Assembly: GCA_038363005.1 (NCBI GenBank)
Contig: JBBQBI010000021.1
Location: 28,610-92,609, forward strand
Direction of reading: 5' to 3'
Length of the DNA stretch: 64,000 bases
Origin: JAKOWB01 sp038363005
Lineage (GTDB): Bacteria > Pseudomonadota > Alphaproteobacteria > Kiloniellales > JACOMY01
This document shows positions 8,150-16,594 of the stretch, one piece after another. Within the stretch, counting starts at the first letter, position 1; every line of letters begins with the position of its first letter. The notes under the pieces were generated by a model that saw only the letters and a program-made list of their open reading frames with translations, was not told the origin of the DNA and ran no database searches. The position numbers and the translations under genes were made by a program.

Positions 8150-11100
8150 GGAAACAGTTGGCGCAGCCGCTGGGCGACGGCCTCGACCGACAACAGCCTG
8201 GTGGCGTCCATCTTTGCCTCGGCGGCCCGCGCCTTGGCCGCGGGCGGATCGTCGCGCACCGCGCGCAGCATGGCCGCGGCGGCGTCGAGATCAGGATCGC
8301 CCCAGACGGTGCCAAGCTGGAAAGGCCCCTCGGCGCGCGTCAACATGACCTCCTGGCAGGGCACCGCGAAGGCATTGTCGGCCGACATGAAATCCATGTT
8401 GCCGGAATAGGCCGAGGCGACCACCGGCACGCCCAGAAGCATGGCTTCGGCGATGGTGTAGCCGAAACCCTCGGCGCGATGCAGCGACAGGTAGACATCG
8501 CAGGCGCGGATCAAGCCGTCGACCTGGGCCTTGGGCAGGCGCGTGGTGTAGAGGCGATAGTCGATCCCGGCAGCGGTCAGCTTGTCGACCACGGCCATTA
8601 CCGCGGCCTGGTAGCGGGCATGGGCGCCGCCGGAAATCTTCAACGCCAGCACGACATTGCGCTGGCCGGCGAAGGCGCGGACGACGGCCTCCACGGCGCC
8701 CAGCGGATTCTTGCGTTCCAGCGAGGAGGTGGCATCCATCACCATGCCGACGACGAAGGCGTCTTCCGGCAGGTCAAAGTCCTGCCGGCTGTAGGCCGCA
8801 GCGGCGGTGGAATCGACCTCGACCACGCAGGGGATCGCCTCGCAGGGGCGCCCGGTGCCCCTGGCGATGGCTTCGGCGGAGAAGCGCGACAGGGCGAAGA
8901 GGCGATCGAACTTGGCGAGCTTGTCAGCCCAGCCGGGATGGAAGTCGCGCTGCTCCCAAGCCAGGTAGGCGGAAGACTCACGGCCGGCAAAGAACTGCGC
9001 CGGAAAGGTCTTGAACAGGTCGAAATCGATATGCGGGAAGGTGACGAACAGGTTGCGCGGCGCGGCGAAGTCGAAGTCCGGCGTCAGGTCGTCCAGGGTC
9101 AAGGGGCCGTCCATCGTCATGTTGGTCAGCAGCAGCGGCCGCACCTGATAGCCGCGGTGCTGCAGGGCCGACGACAGGCCGCGGGTCAGCGAGCCGAGGC
9201 CGATCGGGCTGCGAAAATGGCCGAACAGGTTGATGTGGTCGGGCGCCGGCCGGAAGGCCTCGGCCAGCGGCGGATTGGCCCGCACCGCCGGCATCGCCTG
9301 GATCGCCGCTAGGCTGGTGTCGAGGTCGCGCGCTTGGCCGGTGGCATCGGTTGCATCGAACTCGGCCAGGATTGCGCGCAGCGCCGCGTCGCCTGGCATC
9401 GCCGGGCGGCGCCAGCGGCCGCGCGCGGTGTCGGCGGGAAGATGCCGCTTCAGCCACCAGGCGCGGTAGCTCTCGCCGCCCGGCGCGCTCAGCGAATCAG
9501 GCAGCACGCGCACCAGCGCCCGCCGCTCGTCTTCGGAACGGCCACGCACCCACCACTCTGCCAGCACCAGCTCGGTGACCGTGACGCCGATGTCATAGTG
9601 CAGGAAGGGCAGCAGGCTCTTGATCAGCCGGTGGTGGAAGCCGTCGTGGCGCAGGATCTCGCGCAGCAGGTCATGGCGCTGGCAGTAGCCCAGCACCGCG
9701 GCGACCGCGGCCTCGGGGTTCAGGTTGGCGGCGAAGGTGGCGACCTCTGGTGGCAGCAGATACTCCTTGGCCAACCGGTCGCGCGCCCAGGTGCTGAAGG
9801 CGCCCCGGTTGCTGCCCAGGGGATCGGGGAAGTGGCGCTGCAGATCCGCCCTGGTCTGATAGATCCGGCGCAGGCAGACGGCTGGATCGTAAGCCGGCAG
9901 GCGATAGTTGCTGCCGGTGATCGTCTTGGCCAGCAGGGCGTCGCCCTGGGCGTCCAGCCGCTGCAGCAACCCGCAACGGTCATGCATCAGGGCGTCGCGC
10001 GCGGTGTCGACCGTCAAGGTTGGACAGCGGGCAGCGACCTGGCGGGCCAGCGAGTCGAGCCGCGCCACCTCGAAGGCGAAGGGACAGTAATGGTCGTAGA
10101 GCGCCGCCAGCTCGTATTCCTTGTGTAGATGCTCGTCGACCCAGTGGAAGAAGCCGTGCGGAAAGATGTCCGGCGCGCCGCAGATGGTCATCAGGTCGGG
10201 GCGCTGGCCAAGCAGGCGATCTAGATAGCCTGGCACCGCGCGCACCTCGCCGCAGTCGTGGTTCAATTGGCGCAGCACGCCGGGTCCGTCGCGCTCCCAA
10301 TCGGTCATGCTGACCGCGTGGTGAACCTCCATGCGGCGCAGCTCCTCGCGTACCCGCGGCGGCAGGACGTCGCCGGCGAGCGTGCCGAAACGATAGGGCT
10401 GCTCGGCGTAGTCGGCGGCACCATTGGCTGCCAGGCGCCCGGCATAGAAGTTGCAAAGGCCGAAGAGATTGACGTTGGTCCCGGCCCGATGGCGCCGGTC
10501 GTAGCGCGACAGCTCGCCATTCTTCCAGTCGAAGCCGCTGAAGTGGAAGCAGACGATGGGTTCGCCCGCCAGGGTCCAGCGATCGGCCGGTCCGCCATCC
10601 AGTGCCGCCCAGCGCAGCGGTCGCTCGTGCAAGTTCCAGTAGGCCACGTTGTAGCGCGGGTCGAGGAAAGCCACGGTTCCGGCGAGGAATGAGAAGACCC
10701 AGTTGAAGGCCTGCTGTTCGGACTGGCCGCTGAACTCCGGCAGGAAGGCGCCGGGTGCTGTAATCAGCTCGCCCCAGGTCGCCAGGAAGTGCCGCACAGC
10801 GGTGGTGTCGCGCAGCCGAAACAGCCCGGCGTTCATCATGCCGGCAGTGGCGATGTGTCCCATGGCCGGAAAGACCATCCGGTCCGGCCGGTGGAAGGGG
10901 CTGAGCAGGTGGGGCGTGGTGACCAGCTCGGCGTCAGGCCGGAAGGCACGCAGGGCTGTCGGGTCGTTGAAGAAATGGAAGTCCGAATCGCAATAGTAGA
11001 CCTGCTCGTGCCCCTGTTGCAGCAGGGCCAGCATCAGGAAAGGCTTCACCACGCAGCAGAGGTCGGCCGGGGTGAACTTCAGCGCCAGCCAGGCGAAGTC

Positions 11101-11349
11101 CGGCAGGCCAAGGTCTTCGACCGGCAGGAAATGGCAATCGGCGATGTCTTCGAACCCTGGACGCGGTCGGTCGGACTGATCGACCAGGGCAATGTAGATC
11201 GTCGGCTGTTCACCCCAGGTCGCCCGAATGCTGCGCGCCAGGTTCAACGCTGTATGCAGGTGATTGTAGGTGACGACCGTCCCTAAAGCCGGACGGAGAG
11301 TCGATAACACGCGTGTTTCCCCCGCCGGAAGCAGTTGCCCTGGTTGCAC
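8146..11349 (-). CDS. Bifunctional glycosyltransferase: N-terminal GT-A-like domain plus C-terminal GT4 domain (copy 2)
   Basis: 1067 residues from GTG 11349; a second GTG, 13 codons in (11310), is an alternative start. It is homologous along its length to the protein at 3703: TVVTYNHLHTALNLA near the N-terminus, YYCDSDFHFF (DxD) near residue 120, NLHERPLRWAALDGG shared exactly with copy 1, and HRAEGFGYTIAEAM of the GT4 domain near residue 957. The middle region contains two related helical units, QRPDLMTICGAPD and TRADLQRHFPDP, each followed by a conserved Trp and Lys-Glu-Tyr. It is transcribed toward the sulfotransferase gene, ending in a four-base overlap. Confidence 0.8.
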   Translation of the reverse strand: MQPGQLLPAGETRVLSTLRPALGTVVTYNHLHTALNLARSIRATWGEQPTIYIALVDQSDRPRPGFEDIADCHFLPVEDLGLPDFAWLALKFTPADLCCVVKPFLMLALLQQGHEQVYYCDSDFHFFNDPTALRAFRPDAELVTTPHLLSPFHRPDRMVFPAMGHIATAGMMNAGLFRLRDTTAVRHFLATWGELITAPGAFLPEFSGQSEQQAFNWVFSFLAGTVAFLDPRYNVAYWNLHERPLRWAALDGGPADRWTLAGEPIVCFHFSGFDWKNGELSRYDRRHRAGTNVNLFGLCNFYAGRLAANGAADYAEQPYRFGTLAGDVLPPRVREELRRMEVHHAVSMTDWERDGPGVLRQLNHDCGEVRAVPGYLDRLLGQRPDLMTICGAPDIFPHGFFHWVDEHLHKEYELAALYDHYCPFAFEVARLDSLARQVAARCPTLTVDTARDALMHDRCGLLQRLDAQGDALLAKTITGSNYRLPAYDPAVCLRRIYQTRADLQRHFPDPLGSNRGAFSTWARDRLAKEYLLPPEVATFAANLNPEAAVAAVLGYCQRHDLLREILRHDGFHHRLIKSLLPFLHYDIGVTVTELVLAEWWVRGRSEDERRALVRVLPDSLSAPGGESYRAWWLKRHLPADTARGRWRRPAMPGDAALRAILAEFDATDATGQARDLDTSLAAIQAMPAVRANPPLAEAFRPAPDHINLFGHFRSPIGLGSLTRGLSSALQHRGYQVRPLLLTNMTMDGPLTLDDLTPDFDFAAPRNLFVTFPHIDFDLFKTFPAQFFAGRESSAYLAWEQRDFHPGWADKLAKFDRLFALSRFSAEAIARGTGRPCEAIPCVVEVDSTAAAAYSRQDFDLPEDAFVVGMVMDATSSLERKNPLGAVEAVVRAFAGQRNVVLALKISGGAHARYQAAVMAVVDKLTAAGIDYRLYTTRLPKAQVDGLIRACDVYLSLHRAEGFGYTIAEAMLLGVPVVASAYSGNMDFMSADNAFAVPCQEVMLTRAEGPFQLGTVWGDPDLDAAAAMLRAVRDDPPAAKARAAEAKMDATRLLSVEAVAQRLRQLFP

Positions 11350-11492
11350 CGCGTCTAACTAGCAGTCACCTGTGATCCGGGGCCAAGTTTAAAATGGTAA
11401 TGACGTCGACTGTTTTCGTCTTGGCCGCATTGACGCCCTGCGCAGGGCCGGTCTAGCTAACCGCCGGGAGAGCGCAGGCAGGGAGCGACCGC

Positions 11493-13118
11493 GTGGCACC
11501 GCAATCGCAGGATCTTGGGCAGGCCGCCTTCGACTACGTCGTGGTCGGCGCCGGCTCTGCCGGCGCGGTGCTGGCCAATCGGCTGAGCGCCGACGGGCGG
11601 CACAGCGTTCTGGTGCTGGAAGCCGGCGGCAAGGACGACTGGATCTGGTTCCATATCCCGGTCGGCTATCTCTATGCCATGGGCAATCCGCGCGCCGACT
11701 GGTGTTTCAAGACCGAAGCGGAAGCCGGGCTCAATGGCCGCCAGCTGAACTATCCGCGCGGCAAGGTAATCGGCGGCTGTTCGGCCATCAACGGCATGAT
11801 CTACATGCGCGGCCAGGCGGCTGACTACGACCATTGGCGCCAGCTCGGCAACCCCGGCTGGGGTTGGCAGGACGTGCTGCCTTACTTCAAGCGGTCAGAG
11901 GATCGGGTGCGCGGCGGCGACGAGCTGCACGGGCAGGGGGGCGAGTGGCGCGTCGAGGGTATGCGCCTGACCTGGAAGATCCTGGACCTGTTCCGCGAGG
12001 CGGCGGCCGAGCAGGGGATACCCAAGGTCGAGGACTTCAACCGCGGCAGCAACGAGGGCTGCGGCTATTTCGAGGTGAACCAGCGGCGCGGCGTGCGCTG
12101 GTCGACCGCCAAGGGCTTCCTGAAGCCGGCGCTGAGCCGCCGCAACCTGACGCTCTGGACCCACGCCCAGGCACTGCGCCTGACGCTGGAGGGCAAACGG
12201 GTCACCGGCCTGGTGGTGCGCCACCAGGGCCGCGATGTCACGGTCACCGCCAACCGCGAGGTCATTCTCTCGGCCGGCGCCGTCAACTCGCCGCACCTGC
12301 TGCAGCTGTCGGGCATTGGCGATCCGGCGGTGCTGCGCGACAACGGCGTGCAGCCGCTGCACGCGCTGTCCGGCGTGGGCGAAAACTTGCAGGACCACCT
12401 GCAGCTGCGCCTGATCTTCAAGGTGCAGGGCGTCAAGACTTTGAACGCCACCGCCAATTCGCTGTTCGGCAAGGCCGGTATGGCGGCGCAGTACGCGCTG
12501 ATGAAGCGCGGGCCCATGACCATGGCGCCCTCGCAGCTTGGCGCCTTTACCCGCTCCAGCCCGGAATTCGAGATGCCGAACCTGGAGTATCACGTGCAGC
12601 CGCTGAGCCTGGAGAAGTTCGGCGAGCCGCTGCACCCCTTTCCGGCCTTCACCGCGTCGGTCTGCAACCTGCGGCCGGAAAGCCGCGGCCACGTACGCCT
12701 GAAGGGGCCCGACCCACTGGCGGCGCCGGCGATCCGGCCGAACTACCTGTCGGCCGAACGTGACCGCCAGGTGGCAGTCGACTCCATCAAGCTGACCCGC
12801 CGCATCGTGCTTGAGAGCAAGGCCTTCGCGCCGCACGCGCCGGAGGAGTACAAGCCCGGCCCGCAGGTGGCGAGCGATGCCGAACTGGCGCAGGCCGCCG
12901 GCGACATCGGCACCACCATCTTCCATCCGGTCAGCACCTGCCGCATGGGCGAGGGACCGCAGGCCGTGGTCGACGCGCGGCTGCGCGTGCATGGCCTGGA
13001 AGGCCTGCGCGTGGTCGACGCCTCGGTCATGCCGACCATCACGTCAGGCAACACCAACGCGCCCACCATCATGATCGCCGAGAAGGCGAGCGAGATGATC
13101 CTGCAGGATGCGGGGTAG
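11493..13118 (+). CDS. GMC-family FAD-dependent oxidoreductase (choline/alcohol dehydrogenase type)
   Basis: 541 residues, the usual GMC length. The FAD-binding loop VVVGAGSAGAVLANRLS is near the N-terminus, and YPRGKVIGGCSAINGMIYMR and LSAGAVNSPHLLQLSGIG are the two GMC signatures. The catalytic His and Asn are expected in IFHPVSTCRMG and in SGNTNAPTIMIAEKASE. It would oxidise a primary alcohol to an aldehyde, in the cytoplasm since no signal peptide is visible. The start is GTG 11493, with AGGGAG about nine bases upstream. Choline dehydrogenase BetA is one member of this family, but many members act on other alcohols and the substrate cannot be read here. Confidence 0.88.
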   Translation: MAPQSQDLGQAAFDYVVVGAGSAGAVLANRLSADGRHSVLVLEAGGKDDWIWFHIPVGYLYAMGNPRADWCFKTEAEAGLNGRQLNYPRGKVIGGCSAINGMIYMRGQAADYDHWRQLGNPGWGWQDVLPYFKRSEDRVRGGDELHGQGGEWRVEGMRLTWKILDLFREAAAEQGIPKVEDFNRGSNEGCGYFEVNQRRGVRWSTAKGFLKPALSRRNLTLWTHAQALRLTLEGKRVTGLVVRHQGRDVTVTANREVILSAGAVNSPHLLQLSGIGDPAVLRDNGVQPLHALSGVGENLQDHLQLRLIFKVQGVKTLNATANSLFGKAGMAAQYALMKRGPMTMAPSQLGAFTRSSPEFEMPNLEYHVQPLSLEKFGEPLHPFPAFTASVCNLRPESRGHVRLKGPDPLAAPAIRPNYLSAERDRQVAVDSIKLTRRIVLESKAFAPHAPEEYKPGPQVASDAELAQAAGDIGTTIFHPVSTCRMGEGPQAVVDARLRVHGLEGLRVVDASVMPTITSGNTNAPTIMIAEKASEMILQDAG

Positions 13119-13138
13119 CCTTTTCCGCCGCGCGGCGA

Positions 13139-13777
13139 CTACAGCCCGCCGCCGCAGCCGTCGCAGAACTGCGGGTCCATGATGCTGGCCCAGACGTCGG
13201 TGTAGTGGTCGAGCGTCGGCCAGCTGATGGCGAAGAACTTCGGAACGCTGCGCGTCACGCCGGAGCAGTCGCAGGACGCCTTGTCGTACTGGCCTGCTCC
13301 CTTAGTCGTGCAGTAGGTGTAGCTGCTGGAAACGTAGGGGTCGTAGCCGCCGCAATAGGTCTTGATAAACTGGTGCAGCGCATCACTGTTCGTCGTGGTG
13401 TCGTTGGAGATGCCGCAGTCCTTGGCATCGCCCCGTTTGCCGCAGACCGGGAAGGCGCTGTACTGGACGTCTGATTCGTCCTGCTTGAAGAACCACCAGT
13501 CGGCGGACGACAGCAGCGCGATGTTCCGGCCGGCCCGCTCGCTGCAGGCGCCGCCGCCGGAGAGCTTCGTATCGGTCTGGTAGGGCACGGCATCCGGCTT
13601 GATCCAGAGGTTGAGGCCATAGCCGAAGACCTGGTCCGGCGTGTACCAGTTGATCGTCAGGGTGAAGCCGGACTTGTTCCAAATGCACTGTTTGGCCTCT
13701 GCCGGGGTGCCGGCGAAGGCCACCAGTCCGAGGCCCAGAAGCGCGCACCAGACAACCCGTTTCACCAAGCTTCTCAT
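13139..13777 (-). CDS. Secreted cysteine-rich protein of unknown function
   Basis: About 212 residues. It starts with a clear Sec signal peptide, a basic N-terminus then VVWCALLGLGLVAFAG, with probable cleavage after AEA. The mature part contains ten cysteines, an even number consistent with five disulfides in the periplasm or outside the cell, and ends FCDGCGGGL. AGGAG eight bases before ATG 13777 fixes the start; the GTG at 13786 overlaps that Shine-Dalgarno. I do not recognise the family. The gene stands alone, convergent with the GMC oxidoreductase, and no neighbour suggests a job. Confidence 0.7.
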   Translation of the reverse strand: MRSLVKRVVWCALLGLGLVAFAGTPAEAKQCIWNKSGFTLTINWYTPDQVFGYGLNLWIKPDAVPYQTDTKLSGGGACSERAGRNIALLSSADWWFFKQDESDVQYSAFPVCGKRGDAKDCGISNDTTTNSDALHQFIKTYCGGYDPYVSSSYTYCTTKGAGQYDKASCDCSGVTRSVPKFFAISWPTLDHYTDVWASIMDPQFCDGCGGGL

Positions 13778-13908
13778 CGACGGCACTCCTACGAGCTTGG
13801 CCCACGGCTTCTTGTCGAGATGGCAGCATAGCCGATCAGGGCCGGTGGTGGCGCAGCCTTTCCGTAACGCGACCCATCATTCCGCCGGCGGGCCGGTCGG
13901 GAAGCCGC

Positions 13909-14652
13909 CTACTCCAGCCCCAACAGGCTGTCGCGCACGCGTAACAGGTGCTTGGACAGCAGCTTCCTGGCCGCCTCGGGGTCGCGGTCCTTGATCGCCT
14001 GGACCATGGCGCCATGCTCGCGGTCGTAGGTCAGGCGCAATTCGGGCGTCACGCTGCGCTTCTTCAGGCGGTACCACTCGGGCTCGTTGCGCACCTGATT
14101 GATGGCCTCGCACCAGGCCGACATGATCTGGTTCTTGGCGGCGCGGAAGATCGCCAGGTGGAGCTGCGCGTCCCAGTGCTCGAACTCGGCCAGGCCCTTG
14201 GCCGCCACCGAGCTGCGCAGCGCCTGGTCGATCTGCTGCAGCTCCTCGGCCGAGGCGCGGTTGGCCGCCAGGGCGGCGACCTGCGGCTCGATGATCAGCC
14301 GCACCTCCATCAGGTCGGCCGGCGAGGCGCCCTTGAGGCGCAGTGCGAAGTCCGGCCCCAGGCTGCTCGGCAGCGTTGCGTTGCCGACCGAGGCGCCGTT
14401 GCCACCGCCCGTTGACGTGGGCTCCGGCAGGCCGCGTACGAAGGTGCCGCGGCCGACGTGGCGCTCCAGCAGGCCATCGTCCTCCAGGTCCTTCAACACG
14501 CGGCGCAGGGTGTTGCGAGCCAGGCCGTACTGTTCGGCCAGGCTGCGTTCCGGCGGCACCTGGCTGCCGACCGGCCAGGCGCCGGTGGCGATCTGCTGCT
14601 TCAAGGCGGTGGCAACCTGCTGCAACCGCCCCGCCTGACCCATGGCACCCAT
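13909..14652 (-). CDS. GntR-family transcriptional regulator, FCD (FadR-like) subgroup
   Basis: 247 residues. The N-terminal winged helix-turn-helix includes GSQVPPERSLAEQYGLARNT and the wing GLLERHVGRGTFVRG. The C-terminal half is the all-helical FCD ligand-binding domain, which usually binds a small carboxylate and often a metal. AAGGA seven bases before ATG 14652 supports the start. It diverges from the 13-gene catabolic run beginning at 14836, and the 183-base gap holds three TGAACCA copies and two small palindromes. It is therefore the probable local regulator of that operon, by repression with relief by a pathway acid. This is an inference from position and family. Confidence 0.85.
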   Translation of the reverse strand: MGAMGQAGRLQQVATALKQQIATGAWPVGSQVPPERSLAEQYGLARNTLRRVLKDLEDDGLLERHVGRGTFVRGLPEPTSTGGGNGASVGNATLPSSLGPDFALRLKGASPADLMEVRLIIEPQVAALAANRASAEELQQIDQALRSSVAAKGLAEFEHWDAQLHLAIFRAAKNQIMSAWCEAINQVRNEPEWYRLKKRSVTPELRLTYDREHGAMVQAIKDRDPEAARKLLSKHLLRVRDSLLGLE

Positions 14653-14677
14653 CGTTCGTCCTTTGGCTCAAAGTATG

Positions 14678-14800
14678 TGAACCAATATTGAACCACGCGC
14701 GAGGCCGGGGCAAGCCTATTGTCCAATCAGCTCTCGCAGACTTGACTCCAACAATCAGAGAATGCCAGAGTCCATAAATGAACCAATGGTTTAACATTGG
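14678..14800. promoter_or_regulatory. Candidate operator region between the GntR regulator and the divergent catabolic operon
   Basis: TGAACCA occurs at 14678-14684, 14689-14695 and 14779-14785; two of the three continue as TGAACCAAT. The third copy runs into a perfect dyad, CCAATG-GTTTAA-CATTGG (14783-14800), and a shorter one, AACC-AAT-GGTT (14781-14791). CAATATTG (14683-14690) is a further palindrome. The region is conspicuously AT-rich against its surroundings. GntR/FCD proteins usually bind short dyads in such divergent gaps. No -35/-10 pair could be assigned with confidence. Confidence 0.5.
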
Positions 14801-14835
14801 CTTAAAAAGACGAAGCGAGCGGGAGGTCAGGTCGG

Positions 14836-15747
14836 GTGCGACTGGTCCATTTTGAGCGCGATGGCGTTGCCGGCGTCGGACTGCTGGAGGCCGATGGCCG
14901 CGTCCGGCCCTATGCGCTGGACGCTGTCGCCGCCGGCCAGGGCGTCATGGCGCTGGTCCAGGCGCACGTCGACGGCCGACCGCTGGCCCTCGCCGACGTG
15001 ACCCTGGCGCTCCAGGACCTGCGCCTCAAGGCGCCCTTTCCCAGGCCGCGCCGCAACATCTTCTGTGTCGGCAAGAACTACCACGAGCACGCGCGGGAGT
15101 TCGCCCGCTCCGGCTTCGATTCCTCGGCCGCGCAGGGCGACGTGCCGCGGGCGCCGATCATCTTCTCCAAGGTGCCAGAGTGCGTGACCGGGCCGGGCGA
15201 TCCGATCCTGCTCGACCCGGCGATTTCCGCTGCCGTCGACTACGAGGCCGAGCTTCTGGTGGTTATCGGCCGCGGCGGCCGGGGCATTCGCCGGGCCGAC
15301 GCGCTGGACCACGTCTGGGGCTACAGCATCGTCAACGACGTCACGGCGCGCGACCTGCAGGGTCTGCACAGCCAATGGTTGATCGGCAAGTCGCAGGACA
15401 GCTTCTGCCCCATGGGGCCGGTGGCGGTGACCGCCGAGGAACTCGACCTCGCCGATACCGAGGTGCGCTGCTGGGTGAATGGCGAGCTGCGGCAGAACGC
15501 CAACACCCGCGACCTGATCTTCGACGTGCCGACCTTGATCGAGACGCTGTCGGCCGGCATCACCCTGTTGCCCGGCGACCTGATCGCCACCGGCACGCCG
15601 GCCGGTGTCGGCATCGGCTTCAAGCCGCCCAAGTACCTGGCATCGGGCGACCGCGTGACCATCGAGATCGGCGGCATCGGCGTGCTGGAGAACCGCGTGG
15701 TGCTGCGCGACGCGACGGCCAGCCCCAACCTTCAGGGGGCGGCATGA
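14836..15747 (+). CDS. Fumarylacetoacetate hydrolase (FAH) family protein
   Basis: 303 residues. The FAH fold is seen in FCVGKNYHEHAREFA, KVPECVTGPGDPILL, the metal-binding DYEAELLVVIGRGG and LIATGTPAGVGIGF. Family members cleave C-C bonds or isomerise/hydrate 2-oxo or acylpyruvate-type acids using Mg2+ or Mn2+. The protein is shorter than, and different from, the fumarylacetoacetase at 31218, so it most likely belongs to another ring- or chain-cleavage pathway. GTG 14836 has GGGAGG nine bases upstream. It is the first gene of the 13-gene run, and its TGA overlaps the ATG of the alpha/beta hydrolase. The exact substrate is unknown. Confidence 0.82.
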   Translation: MRLVHFERDGVAGVGLLEADGRVRPYALDAVAAGQGVMALVQAHVDGRPLALADVTLALQDLRLKAPFPRPRRNIFCVGKNYHEHAREFARSGFDSSAAQGDVPRAPIIFSKVPECVTGPGDPILLDPAISAAVDYEAELLVVIGRGGRGIRRADALDHVWGYSIVNDVTARDLQGLHSQWLIGKSQDSFCPMGPVAVTAEELDLADTEVRCWVNGELRQNANTRDLIFDVPTLIETLSAGITLLPGDLIATGTPAGVGIGFKPPKYLASGDRVTIEIGGIGVLENRVVLRDATASPNLQGAA

Positions 15748-16520
15748 CGACCCTGACCGTCGAGCGCCTGGCGGTCGAGGTTTCCGGCGAGGGCGAGGCC
15801 GTGGTGCTGTTGCATGGCCTGGGCGGTACCTCGAACACCTGGACGCCGCAGCTGGGGCTGCTGGGTCGCCATCGCGCGATCCGGCCGGACCTGCCGGGCA
15901 GCGGCCGCTCGCCGCTGGGCGGCCAGGCGCTGTCGATCGAGGCGCTGGTGGAGCGGGTGCTGGCCGTGGTGCGTGGCCTGGGCATCGAGCGCGCGGTCTT
16001 TGTCGCCCACTCGATGGGCAGCATCGTCGCCCAGCACCTGGCGCTGCGCCAGCCGCGGCTGGTCCGCGCGCTCGCCTGCTGCGGCCCGCTGATCGAGCCG
16101 TCCGACCAGGCGCGCGCCGGCCTGAAGGCGCGGGCCGCCAAGGCGCGCGAGGAGGGCATGGCCGACATCGCCGACCAGATCGTGCAGGCCGCCACCTCGA
16201 GCCACACCAAGCAGACCAACCCGGTGGCGATCGCCCTGGTGCGCGAGATGATCATGCGCCAGGACCCGGCTGGCTATGCCGCCAACTGCGAGGCGCTGGC
16301 CGCTGCCGAGGCTGCCGACGCCACCCGCATCGCCTGCCCGACGCTGCTGCTGACCGGCGAGGACGACGCCGTGGCGCCGCCGTCGGTCACCCGCACGCTG
16401 GCCGAACGCATCAAGGGTGCCCGCGCGCAGATCCTGCCGCGCTGCGGGCACTGGACCACCTTCGAGGCCGCCGAGGCGGTGAACGGGCTGTTAAAGGAGT
16501 TCCTGTCGGCCCGGCACTGA
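15744..16520 (+). CDS. Alpha/beta-fold hydrolase
   Basis: 258 residues. The oxyanion motif VVLLHGLGGTSNTW, the nucleophile elbow VAHSMGS (Ser), the acid GEDDAV (Asp) and the late RCGHW (His) form the expected catalytic triad. In length and pattern it resembles enol-lactone hydrolases of the PcaD type and related ester or C-C hydrolases. ATG 15744 overlaps the preceding stop as ATGA, so translation is probably coupled to the FAH-family gene. Together with the FAH-family enzyme and the downstream amidohydrolase it suggests stepwise hydrolytic breakdown of an imported compound. The substrate is not inferable from sequence alone. Confidence 0.82.
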   Translation: MTTLTVERLAVEVSGEGEAVVLLHGLGGTSNTWTPQLGLLGRHRAIRPDLPGSGRSPLGGQALSIEALVERVLAVVRGLGIERAVFVAHSMGSIVAQHLALRQPRLVRALACCGPLIEPSDQARAGLKARAAKAREEGMADIADQIVQAATSSHTKQTNPVAIALVREMIMRQDPAGYAANCEALAAAEAADATRIACPTLLLTGEDDAVAPPSVTRTLAERIKGARAQILPRCGHWTTFEAAEAVNGLLKEFLSARH

Positions 16521-16594
16521 CGGCGCAACAACCATCCCCCGCGAAAAGCCGGACAACGGCGGCGGCATGACGAGGGTTCAGGGAGGACCCAGCG

